DNA of 64,000 bases, taken from NCBI GenBank assembly GCA_028023455.1, contig JAQFVV010006305.1, positions 2,473,001 to 2,537,000 on the forward strand, in the 5' to 3' direction. A program made the translations under genes and the position numbers. Origin of the DNA: Epiperipatus broadwayi. Taxonomy: Eukaryota; Onychophora; Udeonychophora; Euonychophora; Peripatidae. The notes beneath the pieces are model-generated. The model did not search any database, was not told where the DNA came from, and worked only from the letters and a program-made list of their open reading frames with translations. Of the stretch, positions 1-11,986 are shown piece after piece. Each line of letters begins with the position of its first letter. Position 1 is the stretch's first letter.

Positions 1-3000
1 CAGTATGTTTTATCTTTTAATCCATTTTTTTTTTCATCTTACATATTCAAGTGGAGTACTTAATCATGCCATTACTATCAAAACAAAGTAATATTTTATG
101 CTATATTGCTGCTTGAATTATTGAAAGATAAAATTGTTTAGAATAGTCACAAAGCATAAAATTAAAGATGAAGGCAATTCTGTCCAAGCCATAAAAAAAG
201 TTGTGAGATATAATATTTATGTGGAAAATGAAAATATTTTTATGCTGAAATTGATAGAGCTTTCAATAAGAACAAATCATGAATTTGTGAAATTCTGTGC
301 ATCCATATCTTCTCACTCTGAATTTATTTCTGTAATGACTTTTTCATACATTATTTTAATTTTGTATTTATTACTTATAAATTGATGTCTTGATGTGTAT
401 AATTTTTCAATTACATTGCATCAAAATACTAATTATGTACATTGAACATAGTTCAGTGCAAAAGATACCATACCTGTAAATTTGTAAGTGAATCAAATTA
501 CAGTATATAAAAAAATCCATAATTAAAATAATAGTTAAGAGCTATTAGTAACTGAATAATTATTTGCAATAAAAATTATCAGAAGATATTGAAGGATATA
601 ATGTGTATATATATCTTAGAAGTTTGAAAATTCTAACTAACACATTAGAATTTTGCTATTATAATGAAAAATAATACTTTTTCTAAAAAGTATATATATA
701 TAACACATAACTGAAAAGATTTTTAAAAGTTAAAAAATAAAAGGATTGTTAAGAAGAGCTAGAAAAAAAAATATCTACTTGAGTAAAGAATGATAAAGGA
801 GAGAAAAGTGGAAAAGATTTAAGAAAAAATTTTTTTTACATTCTTAGTGATAACTTTTTTTCCTCTCTATTTATTTTTTTAAATTCATATGGAAAAAAAA
901 AACACATTTGTGAATTTAATTTTTACAACATTTATTGATTGGAAAGGAATTTGTAGATATACAATCAAAAATTTCATTTTCTGTTGATAGTATATGCTGT
1001 ACTAGATGAAACAATGTGAATTGCAGCACTGATGATGAAACTGATTATCTAATAATCATACTACATGTTGGGAAATCATTATGTTTCAGATGATCAATTA
1101 CTAAACTAAAGCATCAATGCTTACATGATAATATTAAATATTTTTCCATCAATCATAATATTGGTCAATCAGACCATTGCCAGAACTACCCATTATTGTC
1201 AATTTAAGTATTTTAATAATTCAAAGTTTGATCTTAATAAAGTAATACTGATGAATTGGTTATATTTTCTTAATAATTTGGGCTGACCATAAAATAATAT
1301 TGGCTAGCACAAATCATTTATTTATTTATTTGTAAAATAATTTATTTTAAAGATAAATGCCTTTTTTACCTCTGGCTCCATCTATAGATTCACAAGGGTG
1401 AGTTGTCAATTATTATTATTTCTTAAATAGTAGTTATGTATTTATTAAATTGCTCACAATCTAGCACAGAATTGGGAGAACTCTTTACTATATGCTATAC
1501 AATCAAATTGAGAATTGAATGTTGGATACAATTAATAATTTAACGAATTATAACAATAATAAAGAAATTTGAAATATATACAAAATCATAATTCATTCTC
1601 AAGCCTTTACATTAAGTCACTTTAATAAATTGTGGGTATTTTTATCAATTCAAAAATCACTCCTATGAAATGTGCCTATTTGATTATATATTTGACTGAA
1701 TTTAATATTTTATTTAACCCTTAACTTCCTCAACAACTTTATAAATATATTCATCTGACTTTCTAAGCTGACACGCAGCTATGTTTAATAAAAATAAATA
1801 CATATAATAAACCTTTTCTTTAGCCAACATTAGAAACATTTCAGCCAGTTATCACAAACTTTAAAAAATATGTCCTTGAATTAAAATTTACATTGATGTC
1901 TCATAATTAAAAAATATTCAAATAAAAATATATAAATGAAAATGCAAATGCAATTATTACTAGATTATGATAAGATAAACTTCTCGAAAGTGCTCAGCCA
2001 CTTAATGTTACAAGTCATACCTTGGCTTCACCATTAACTGCATTCCAGCGCATTTAGACATATTACTAATTATATGCTAGCTTTTGAAATATTTGAGTTA
2101 AATGTAATATAAAAGGAATTAAAGCCATATTCATTTTTAGTAGAGCCATCCTGATATTATCTCTTGTGTTTTCATCTTTGTTTAATTTTATTTTATCCTC
2201 CATAGTTGGCAACATTCAAAATAACTATCTTCTTTGTAGGTTTAATTTTTCCAGATAGAAAGCTTCTTTTCCAGATTTTGGACTTTTTTAAAGCTATACT
2301 TCTGTATCAGTAGCTTTCTTGAATTTTATTCCATTGTTAGTTTAATTTTTTTTTTTTTGTGACACTTTTATTTTAACCCTGTTAGTTGATTTTTATTTTC
2401 TGCAGCTCTTTAGTTGGTAAACAGACTATCAACTTAGGGACACATTTTATCTTCTAGGATAACAATAAGCATTATGGCATTTTTAAGGTTATATATCTCC
2501 TCTTCTCTAGAGTCTTCATTTCTAGGTAGTGATGACAACTCAACCAAGATTATAAGTAAATTAGCTTTATAAGCCAAACTAGTGAATAATTTTCTCATAT
2601 CTATAATTGAAAAATGATGATGTTAACTTATAACTTTTTATGCTGTTTTATTTGCTTTCCCCAGTAAACAGAACTCCTGCTAATTTTTTGGAATTTTATT
2701 TTTGATTAACAATTTCACTTTCATCTGTTTCACTTACAAATGCAATTGGAGAAAACTAAAGAAAGATCAACATTGACCAATTGTATTTCAACTTACATAT
2801 TTCCATTATTCTATGTTTCCTCTTCCATTTGACAATTTCTGTTACCTAAATTGAAAAAAACAAGTTGACTTATGATTTAATTGTTTTTAATCAGTATCAT
2901 TAATGATTCATTTAACTAATAAATTAAATACAAAAGAAAACTATTTAATTGTAATCAAATTTTTCTTTTTGTCTTCATAAATTTTTAGTCTTATAAAAAT

Positions 3001-3400
3001 TGAAATTTAAGAAAAATAAATTTTTTACAAACACATAAAAATTCATTTCACAATTCGTAATATTCAATCTATATATTAATTTCAATAATGTTTAATTAGA
3101 TTAGTAATATTACCAATATAAATGCATTATGGTTTCATTGTTTTTCTTTATATCTCAACAAATAACAAATATTGTTTTACAGTATTTTAATTATGTTTTT
3201 AATATCACAGAAAATTGGGATTAATTTCCTAATACTATTCAAAAGTTAGATAAAAATGTTCAAGTGGTAAGATCCTTCTTTTAATCCTACATATATATTC
3301 ACGCATTTTAAAAATATCATGCACCTGTTATATTACAATTTTAATTTTATAATAATCATACTTCATAATGGGTATATAAAATTAATAATTTTATATAAAA

Positions 3401-3501
3401 TTAATAGTATATACAAGCGCTTTAATACGCTGGGTGAAGAAGCTGTTAATGGTAAGAAAACAATCAAAGTAAATTAATGTAGGCCAAGTGCTTTCGAGGT
3501 T
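3401..3501 (+). repeat. dispersed ~100 bp repeat, copy 1
   Basis: This roughly 100 bp segment is repeated, diverged, at 61080-61182 in the same orientation. Shared landmarks in order are TTAATAGTATATA, an AGCG...TTTAATA...GCT block, GAAGAAGCTGT, AACAAT, TAAATTAAT and CTTTCGAGGTT. The similarity stops abruptly at both ends, as expected for a mobile fragment. The family is not identified. The GAAGAAGCTGT...CTTTCGAGG layout loosely recalls terminal sequences of Penelope-like elements, but no coding part is adjacent and this is only a suggestion. Confidence 0.6.
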
Positions 3502-3931
3502 ATAAAATTAATAATAATTTTGTTATGCCTTCATATATATATATACAATCTTTTATTATTTTTATTTAACATGTGATTTTAATGCTTCAACTTTTATCTG
3601 TCTTATCTAAATTGTATAACTTTATTGTTCTGATTTATTTCTGATTATTAGTTCATATAATACTACAATTGTAATACATAATGTCATTTTCATTCATATT
3701 ATATGATATGCCATAGCTCACTAAACCCAGGAGTAAGAATAATAATTTAGTATGGAATCTAATTTTGGAGGACACAAAGAACCCAGCTACTCAGATTTCA
3801 ATTTTATACAATGTAATATGTATACGTTAATGTACACAAGTATAATATATATAGATTCATGAATATCAAAATATATTATTCTAACTTAATATAACTCGCC
3901 GCGGCTACTTTAAAATAAGTCTTTTCACTTC

Positions 3932-3988
3932 ATAATAATAATAATAATGATGATGATGATGATGATGATGATGGCGGCGGCGATGATG
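3932..3988. repeat. compound (TAA)n(TGA)n(GGC)n microsatellite
   Basis: Several ATA/TAA triplets run directly into a long TGA/GAT series and then GGC units before returning to GATGATGA. RTE LINEs in this window end in a TGATGA-type tail (see 60380-60397), so this could be the tail of a vanished insertion, but no LINE sequence is seen beside it. It could equally be an ordinary slippage-generated array. Confidence 0.85.
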
Positions 3989-5143
3989 ACTTTGATGGCA
4001 GTACTTTTATCTTTACTATCAACACCATCCTTTAAGCCTGAAAACCCTTAATGCATTTAAAATAATAATAAAATCGGGATGATCTGTTATTGTCAGCTTA
4101 TTTATTGACCTTCAGTAGCTGAGATCCTGAGAATAAGACCTCCCCTACAGGTTTCTTAAATTATTGTATAAACAAAGAACTTTTTATATTTTATACTATA
4201 ACGGGACGATCCTTTTCAGGACTCGAGGAAGTCGCATCTACCTATAGTCGGACTTTGATTCTTCTTATAGAATGCCATGGATGATGTGATTTAAAATATA
4301 ATCCAATCCACTCCTCTATTAATAACCTTGTTACTCTCGGAATTCAAGTTCAGAGTAGAAATCATAATTGACTCTCTTCAGGCATTTCCACAAATACCCC
4401 ATAGTAATGATAAATTTAGTATAAGCTATATATAACTTTTTTATAACATTAAATAACTAAGTTGATTCAATATATATATGTGTGAGTATGTATATTTATA
4501 ATTATTGGTTTTATAAAATGACTAAATAAAATAAACAAATGAGACCTGTTTAATTTTAAAATCAAGTTCAACACATTTTAATCTGTAATAGAAACAAAAA
4601 GATTATCACATAAATAATAAAAATATTAAAATTTAGAATTATAATCTGTGTTTATATATATACAATAATAAACTATTTAACATTCAGAAAAAACATAAAG
4701 TAATTATTTACATATATATATAATTTAAAATCATGTGTACAATAAATAATACCACCATATATTATAAATCTTCGTAATGTGTCATTAAAATTGATTCAGT
4801 GTGTGTTATATGTCTATATAAGATAACATCCATTCATACTGGATTAGTAATAGAATGTATTCTGATATTAATTATGTTATTGTTTAAAAAGAAATTATGA
4901 TAATTGTCAGGTAAGATTCAATTTGGAATATAATAAAACTTATTTCCAAATTGAAATAATTTAAAATCTTTTACCTTAGTCAGCCGTCACTTTCAACATA
5001 GCATATATCAAAATATCAACATCTAAATTTTATTAAATAAATAAAAATAAAACGTTCATCTTATCAGTTCTCCAATTTAATATACGAAGTAATTTTTCCA
5101 CGTAAATATAATTATCCCCAAAGGAAATAAAGTTTAAGAGTTA

Positions 5144-5338
5144 TTAAAGTGTACAATGAAGTATTCCAAGATGTGGAAGAATAATGGTGTCATATTCCTC
5201 CTTAGACGAAATAAAATGACGATGAATGTTGAAAGGTAAAGTTCCTTGATCATCCTTCGAAGAGGTAATCCAAATATTCATTCTTTTAAATATTTGCGTA
5301 GTAAAATATTTAAAATCTTCTTCAATATAATACTCCAT
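5144..5338 (-). CDS. unrecognised 64-residue ORF, possibly a terminal exon
   Basis: The reading frame opens with MEYYIEEDFKYF and ends ILHCTL before a TAA. Composition is more protein-like than neighbouring ORFs: acidic and basic residues alternate, and GTLPFNIHRHF and SSKEEYDTIILPHLG read like real protein. An AATAAA lies about 100 bp beyond the stop on this strand. The frame runs back a few codons before an upstream stop, and no clear pyrimidine-rich acceptor precedes it. I do not recognise a family. It could be the last exon of a minus-strand gene, a decayed retrocopy or chance. Confidence 0.2.
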   Translation of the reverse strand: MEYYIEEDFKYFTTQIFKRMNIWITSSKDDQGTLPFNIHRHFISSKEEYDTIILPHLGILHCTL

Positions 5339-6034
5339 TATTAAGGCAACTTTTTTGGTGGAAATTATGATGATTATACTTTAGGCATTAAGTAGGAATA
5401 AATTTACATATTCAGGTTTAAAACATCAGCAGAAATCCTTGGCATAAATTGTCTAGCCAGAGAACATCTTTGTAAATTTTTGTCTTCTTAAACATATATT
5501 TTGAAAACTCATTTCAAAGACGTTGATTTCTCTTATAACCTTGTCAATTTAAATGATTATTTTTTTAGTTCTTTATAAGATTAAAAGTAAGTAAATTAAT
5601 TACTTGAAGAAAGTAATTAAAATAGTGAATCTTCTTTTTTTCTTAAATGTGTTCTAAATTCGAACACATTTAAATTTACCGATGATGTAATTATTGCTTC
5701 GATAACTAAATAGAAGATTATTGTTATAACAATATTAGTTCATTTTTATACTTGGATCAATTTCTGACAGCATATCACATAATCATGCTCACGCTCTCTA
5801 TTGTTTAAAATATACAATTTGTAATGAACTCCAAACGTTTATTTCCTTTGTTTCAACTGATAAAATGCAATGATGACTTATGGCTTTGTCAATGTCAAGT
5901 TTTGGTTAATAAAAAAATACTATTAGTTAGAAACATTTATTTATGTGTGTGTATAAACAAATTAGAATAATTCATTTTTAGAATTATTCTTTTAATATTA
6001 ATTAGTTTATGTATATAACTGATATATGAAAAGC

Positions 6035-6223
6035 TTAAGATAGGTGTATGTTATTTATATCTGTTGATTTGATATAGGCACAGTTAAATTCACAAAGAAA
6101 CACAAATTGTTTTAGATGAGGCTCATATGGTACTCTCACAATACATAATGATTCATATCTCAGTTTAAAATTATATAATTCTTTTTCAGTATATTTTAAA
6201 AAATTTAAGTGCAAATTGCACAT
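6035..6223 (-). CDS. unrecognised 62-residue ORF, doubtful
   Basis: A short minus-strand frame begins MCNLHLNFLKYTEKELYNF and contains RVPYEPHLKQFVFLCEF. It lies about 700 bp upstream, on the same strand, of the other odd ORF at 5144-5338. The two could be exons of one gene, but I see neither a convincing splice pair nor a known domain. Chance is the default explanation. Confidence 0.1.
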   Translation of the reverse strand: MCNLHLNFLKYTEKELYNFKLRYESLCIVRVPYEPHLKQFVFLCEFNCAYIKSTDINNIHLS

Positions 6224-8469
6224 ACTCTACTATGTACAATTCTATTACAATTAATAAAATACTTAAAATAGAGAAAAATAAAACAAAATGCATTCAAACT
6301 TACTCTAGAGTGGTTCCAGGGCTGGACTATGATGCTGTGTTTTCTGGATCTTTCTTTAGTTAATTTCAGCTTTCTTTAATGCTTGTTTAAATAACTTTTC
6401 TGCTTCAGATATTATTTTAGCATTGAATACATAGGAGGAGAGCCATCTAGTATTAATATATATTTTTTGAAGGATTTTTTTTTGTGTATGTTGTTGGAAG
6501 CACTTTGAATTTTGGTTAAATTATTAGCACTGATAAACTTCTAACTAACTTGTGCCATTTGATTTGGGCAAGCTTGATTTGATAAAAAACACTGATATTT
6601 TGTCATTAAAAGAATATTAATAGTTTTTATTTACAATGTAGTAAGAATTGACTTAGTAGAAAATGATTCTAAAAATAACTATGTGGAAAATTATTAATAA
6701 TGTATCATAGAAAATCAAAAGATAATATTAAATTATGGGCCCAACATCCATATGACTATGAAATTCATCAAATGAGTGTTGATGTATTGCCTGTAAAAAT
6801 AAAAATAAATAATATAATGCAACTTTCATTTTTTATTTGTATTAGCATACTGGAACTTTGAAGTTTAAATTCTGGCCTTGTCAACTTTAAGCAAGCATAA
6901 AATTCTTTCAGTTGTTTAGCTAATTATAATCTCCAAATAGCTATCTAATGTTGGTCAGTAAATAAATATTTACATTTAGAAAATTGTCTTAATATTTTGT
7001 CTTTATAAATTCAATAGGCCAAACAATTAAAAATTATTTTTTTAACGTCTCTTTAAAAGCAATGGTATTAGAATAGTTATTTTTTATAAATATCAAGTTA
7101 AGCAAATTGTTTGTGGTTTAAAAGTTAATAGAAGATTAATGATAATAGTATTTAAATAGCAAATCTTTGAAGATGAATAGGACTTGTCCGTCTGATTTTT
7201 TGTTGTTGTCATTAACATATTTAAAATCCCAGTTTAATAAAAGCATTGTAAGGAAAACAGTTAATTAGCCCAGTATTTTCAGCAAAACATATTTAACATG
7301 AGATAGGTGTATGCTGTTGTTATCACCTTGCAAGGATGGTGAAATATATTACACTGAACTGTTTATTATTTTAGTTTTTTTTTATGAAATTTTATTTAAA
7401 GTAAACTTAAATGAATCTGTTTTTTATTATTAATTTATTTTGATAAATATTTGTGGAAGACGTAAATGTCTAATACCATTGAAAAATTGTCTTACATGAT
7501 TTGGTGCATTGATTGCTGCTCAGCTCGCTCACTTCCAGTACTCCTACTTTTTATGAATTTCTAAGTGATAAAGCCATTCAATTATTTATTGAAATATTGA
7601 TTGAAATAAGTGTTTAAACATTGACATCCAAGATTAAAATTTATTTTTCTTACTGTCCCCCAATCAAATCAATATTGCCATGCTATATTTCATAAGATAG
7701 TTTTAAAGTATTTTCATAACACTTGGGGAGCTAGTATACCCTTTATCATCATAGGATTGAGTTTTTAAATTTTTATTTTTTGTTTGCCATATTTGTGTCT
7801 GTGTTTCAATTAGTGGCAAAATATTATAATAGTTACATTACATGTTTCTATATTATATAGTTGATTAAAGCAAATTATTTATAGACTAAAGTTAATTAGA
7901 TGATCAAATGATATTGCTAAAAACTTCTAATCTGAAGGAGGTTTAACATTTTATTATGTCAACTATATTATAAAATTGTATATTGTGGGGTAAAGAAATC
8001 TATTATGAGGTAAATCATGGATTATTGCTCTGTTTTGGAATTTCTTTACCCTGATAATTTTTTTTTTTTAACAATGGCTAGATTAGATGCATTTGAGCTC
8101 TGATGTCTATTTCTTTTATTAACTTTAAAGTTGTAAATATTAATTCTTATTAAGCACACGGTCAACACATAAATATATATAAGGCTTTAACCTTGTTGGA
8201 TATCATTAATTGATTCATTAATGATTTAAAAAATTCATTAAAATTTCCAGTGTAATTTTAAAATTGAGATGCTAGAATAGTAGGAATAGCAAAGTAACAC
8301 TAATGATCAAGTATTATGCTTAATCACACTACTTCATGTTTACTAATATCAACTTCACATACATTAAATACCATTTCTTATTAAAACTTTTTTGAATAAT
8401 AATATTTTTGAAGGTGATTCTAGACTTAGTGAAAGAAAATGTTTATAGATAAATATTTATAATCTCTGC

Positions 8470-8612
8470 CTTGTCAGTCTTTTATTTTATTACTTTTATT
8501 TTATTTATTTTTTAAGTGTCATAGCATCGGCCAGGACGCGAACCCGCAACCCGGGCAACTGCCTGCAAGTGCAAGGCAGTCGCGCTGACTTCTTGACCAC
8601 TAATGCAAGACT
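8470..8612 (-). repeat. tRNA-derived SINE-like element
   Basis: Read on the minus strand, a GC-rich head of about 90 bp carries a pol III A-box-like segment (TAGTGGTCAAG, near 8600) and a B-box (GGTTCGCGTCC, 8534-8544). Between them a stem is formed by ACTGCC and GGCAGT, like an anticodon arm. After the head comes a simple A-rich tail of AATAAAAT-type repeats (about 8470-8518), the usual SINE layout. The GC content contrasts sharply with the flanks. It is not a functional tRNA gene by eye, because acceptor arms do not pair cleanly. A clear target duplication was not found. Confidence 0.65.
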
Positions 8613-10355
8613 ATTTTTTATTTTTTGTTTATCAAAGTGTTAAATCTAACAAGATATTTTCATTGAACCCTTTTTTTAAAGTCCAAAAATTATATTGTCT
8701 GCATTAAATAATTAATTAATTTAACTATATTCACAACATTTTTCATCTAAAATTTTAAATAGTCAGTAGCTTTTTCAAAGCTTTATTCGATGTTTATGCA
8801 TCTTTAGCACAAATTAGACTTAACAACTTAAGTGAAAAATTAATTAAAATTAAGCTCTGAAGAAGATTGCTAATCAGTTGCAACATCAGAAGAATTAAAT
8901 CAAAGTATTGAAAATAATATAGCATAAATAATGAAATAATTAATTTTGTTTCAAACAAATGTAAAAAAAAAACAACTTTGCAAATGATTTACTTGGCAGA
9001 AATGCATATGCTACTCCCCATTATGATAAGAAGTACATTTTTGATAAATTATTTGGCTAGTTAACATAAAAGTCACTGGAAAAATTTTCTCTAATGATAT
9101 CAGATTCTGAAAAATATGACAGCAAATTCATAAGACCAATCACTGTCATAAGATTAATCAATATGTTTTTCAGTTTTCTGGATGGAATGGTATCAAATCT
9201 ACTATTATAAGGACACAATCTTTGTGAAATTGGACATATGAAGGGTATGAATGATAATAGACCATATAGGCTATCTAAAAAAGTTATTTTATGATGAACT
9301 CAAATATGGCTTTCATGGGAAAAGCAGACTCCTTTTATATTATAAAAATTATCTCGAAAGTGCAATATTAATTTTTTATTGGAGTGATACTGCTGGAAAT
9401 AGACTACAATAATTAGCTGAATGAGATGCTGAAATCTTTTTTTCTTTAGAAAAATTTAAAAAATAATAATGCAAGATCTCAAATAAACAGATTAAAAAAA
9501 CAGCATAAAATAGGTTTGTGGTTTATATAGTAATGCTAAACTCAATTTTAACCTTTTCTTCTTGGCCTTTCTTAATGGTTTTTTCCTGATGTTAGATTAG
9601 TCACAATCATTTACCAATAGCTGATGATTTTGTCTTATTATTTTATTGTTAAAAAATAGTATATATAAATATATATTGCAAATTAGAGATTGATTCGTAG
9701 CACACTATAAGATAATTAGATGGTTTAATGATAGAGTAATTTGCTGTTGGACAAAGTTCTAATTTAAGTATATATTGAAATAATGAAACAAAATCTCAAT
9801 CTGGCCAGTTTGAGGTGTTTTGTTATACTATTTATGAGAGCTAAGTTAATAAAATTTTAGAAAATGTCTTTTAAACCGGACTTTCTGAATTATGAATAAT
9901 TGGTAATGTAGACAGATTTTATACTTTTGATATATTTGTGATTGTCCTATCGATCATTTTAATTTACAGTATGGGCAAAAAGGTGAAACAGTCTTTAAAT
10001 GGTCTACTATGGAGCAAAGATTTTTCCAATTATTTTATAAAATCACAGACAAGGGGAAAGTATTGCTTACTAATTTGTCAAATGCTGGATGGTGAGAGTT
10101 AGGATATTTTTTTCATCCTTGCTTACCGTCTAGTTTAGAATAACTATGAATTTATTTAACAATCAATATTAAATGAGTTATTTAAGTTACCTATGAGCCA
10201 ATTATCTTTAATAAAATTTTTTAAACCTTATTGGAATCTGAAAGTCAGACTTCAGTTGATTATTAATGATCAATAACAGATGTATTGCTATAGATTATTA
10301 ATGCAAATTATTGCATTATTTTTTTTTTTTAAATTGTCTACTTGTATATTTGTAG
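8613..10355. other. AT-rich stretch 5' of the first visible QTRT2 exon
   Basis: No exon, RNA or mobile element was recognised. It is presumably part of a QTRT2 intron, because the first visible exon starts with a split codon and so has an exon upstream. The end carries the T-rich tract and TTTGTAG acceptor of that exon at 10321-10355. Confidence 0.5.
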
Positions 10356-10444
10356 GATTTGTCATAGAAGGATTTCAGAATAATGGCCCAGAAACAGAGT
10401 TTATCATGTTTGAAGATATTAAAGAACTCATTGAACAGACATTG
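10356..10444 (+). CDS. QTRT2: QTRT2 (queuine tRNA-ribosyltransferase accessory subunit) internal exon 1 of 3 visible
   Basis: The exon encodes FVIEGFQNNGPETEFIMF followed by EDIKELIEQTL. A polypyrimidine run and TTTGTAG precede it, and GTAAGG follows it. It starts in phase with two bases of a split codon (probably glycine) and ends in phase 0, joining directly to the exon at 21375. The family has a conserved (G)F-hydrophobic-(D/E)G-(F/L)Q segment here, in the TIM-barrel of the non-catalytic subunit. QTRT2 pairs with QTRT1 to replace guanine-34 with queuine in tRNAs for Tyr, His, Asn and Asp, and in animals is associated with the mitochondrial outer membrane. That role is family knowledge; only the sequence match is seen here. 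Exons encoding the N-terminal part are missing from the window. Confidence 0.82.
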
Positions 10445-10769
10445 GTAAGGAACATATCTTTATAAATCTTATATTCATTATTTTCTTTCAATGTATAAAA
10501 ATATTTTAATTTTTGAAGTTAGAAATACATTCTTAATGCTTTATTATAACATCTTTTTTCATTTTTATTTTTTTGAATTTAAATAATGATAATTTAGAGT
10601 AATAAGTTAAAACCATTTTCACTTTTAGTTTAAAGTTGGATTAGCCCAAAACTTCTTAGATGACATGATTTCAATTTGCAATACCAGTTTTAAATGGTTA
10701 TTTGCCTGGTTACATCATATCTAGAAAAATAGAAGGAAATTTCTATTATTTTTTTCAATATTTATATAT

Positions 10770-11986
10770 AACTGAAACACACAGGCTTATTATATACCTG
10801 TGTCTATATATGTAATATATAGTGTATATGAGCACAGACTTTCATACAACCCACCACTCTCCATGCTATTTCATAACACTGATACACTTGAACGCATATA
10901 TGTTGAAAAGATAAATAATTACCAATATACGTATTTCATGCTAAACCAGCAATCATCAGTTGATCCAGATTACCATCTCTACACATATATACTATAAGTG
11001 CTCAGATATATATTAAGATAGCCAATCCTCATACTTTAATGGACAGATTTCAATCTACACCACGCTCCAACTCTTCAACCGTCCATCCAATTGAAAATCT
11101 GATGATGGAATGCTCAAAGGCCACCCTAAGGCCAACATTCTTGTCACACCCATGTTGACCTAAGGTCAATCTGACCCCTCATGTACAGGACATAATCCAT
11201 TTAATATATATATACAAAGGGATGGGCAGACATCTCTACTATGAAATAACTGAAACACACAGGCTTATTATATACCTGTGTCTATATATGTAATGTATAG
11301 GGTTTAATTGGATGGACGGTTGAAGAGTTGGAGCGTGGAATAGATTGAAGCCTGTCCATTAAAGTATGAGGATTGGCTATCTTAATATATATCTGAGTAC
11401 TTATAGCATATATGTGTAGAGATGGTAATCAGGACCAACTGATGATTGCTGGTTTAGCATGAAATACGTATATTGGTGATTATTTATCTTTTCAACATAT
11501 ATGTGTTCAAGTGTATCAGTGTTATGAGATAGCATGGTCAGTGGTGGGTCATGTGAAAGTCTGTGCTCATATACCCTATATATTACATATATAGACACAG
11601 GTATATAATAAGCCTGTGTGTTTCAGTTATTTCATAGTAGAGATGTCTGCCTATCTCTTTGTATATGTATTAAATTGATTATGTCCTGTACATGAAGGGT
11701 CAGATTGACCTTAGGTCAACATGGGTGTGACAAGAATCTCAGCCTCAGGGTGGCCTTTGAGCATTCCATCATCAGATTTTCAATTGGATGGATGGCTGAA
11801 GAGTTGGAGTGTGGAGTAGATTGAAGCTTGTCCATTAAAGTATGAGGATTGGCTATCTTAATATATATCTGAGCACTTATAGCATATATGTGTAAGATGG
11901 TAATCTGGACCAACTGATGATTGCTGGTTTAGCATGAAACACGTATATTGGTGATTATTTATCTTTTCAACATATATGTGTTCAAA
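10770..11986. repeat. array A of the 475-478 bp repeat, direct plus inverted units
   Basis: A unit starting AACTGAAACACACAGG (10770) is followed by a second start of the same unit at 11248, a period of 478 bp. The second start breaks off near 11308 and the sequence switches strand: 11311-11629 is a near-perfect reverse complement of about 10770-11090. Beyond 11630 the inverted unit continues as another tandem copy to about 11986 (period about 474 bp at the TATTGGTGATTATTTATC landmark). Frames of 65 codons stay open in several copies, but they differ at many amino acids, so coding is doubtful. Related sequence occurs at 62846-63510 and, more diverged, at 46498-46815. Confidence 0.9.

Larger units (their letters stand above)
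1..8469. other. AT-rich non-coding stretch, no recognised gene
   Basis: This is AT-rich DNA dominated by short A/T runs and stops in all frames. I recognise no protein domain, structural RNA or intact transposon. QTRT2 exons 5' of 10356 would be expected on this side of the gene. I looked for the family's central motifs and found none, so they are probably left of the window or too short to see by eye. Two unidentified minus-strand ORFs (5144-5338, 6035-6223), a dispersed repeat copy (3401-3501) and a microsatellite (3932-3988) lie inside and are listed separately. Confidence 0.6.

Noticed and set aside
134-385. 83-codon plus-strand ORF
   Set aside because: Composition follows local AT content, there is a hydrophobic low-complexity end, and no motif or splice context was found.
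8521-8612. Functional tRNA-Ala gene
   Set aside because: Boxes are present, but the acceptor stem does not close and an A-rich SINE tail follows.
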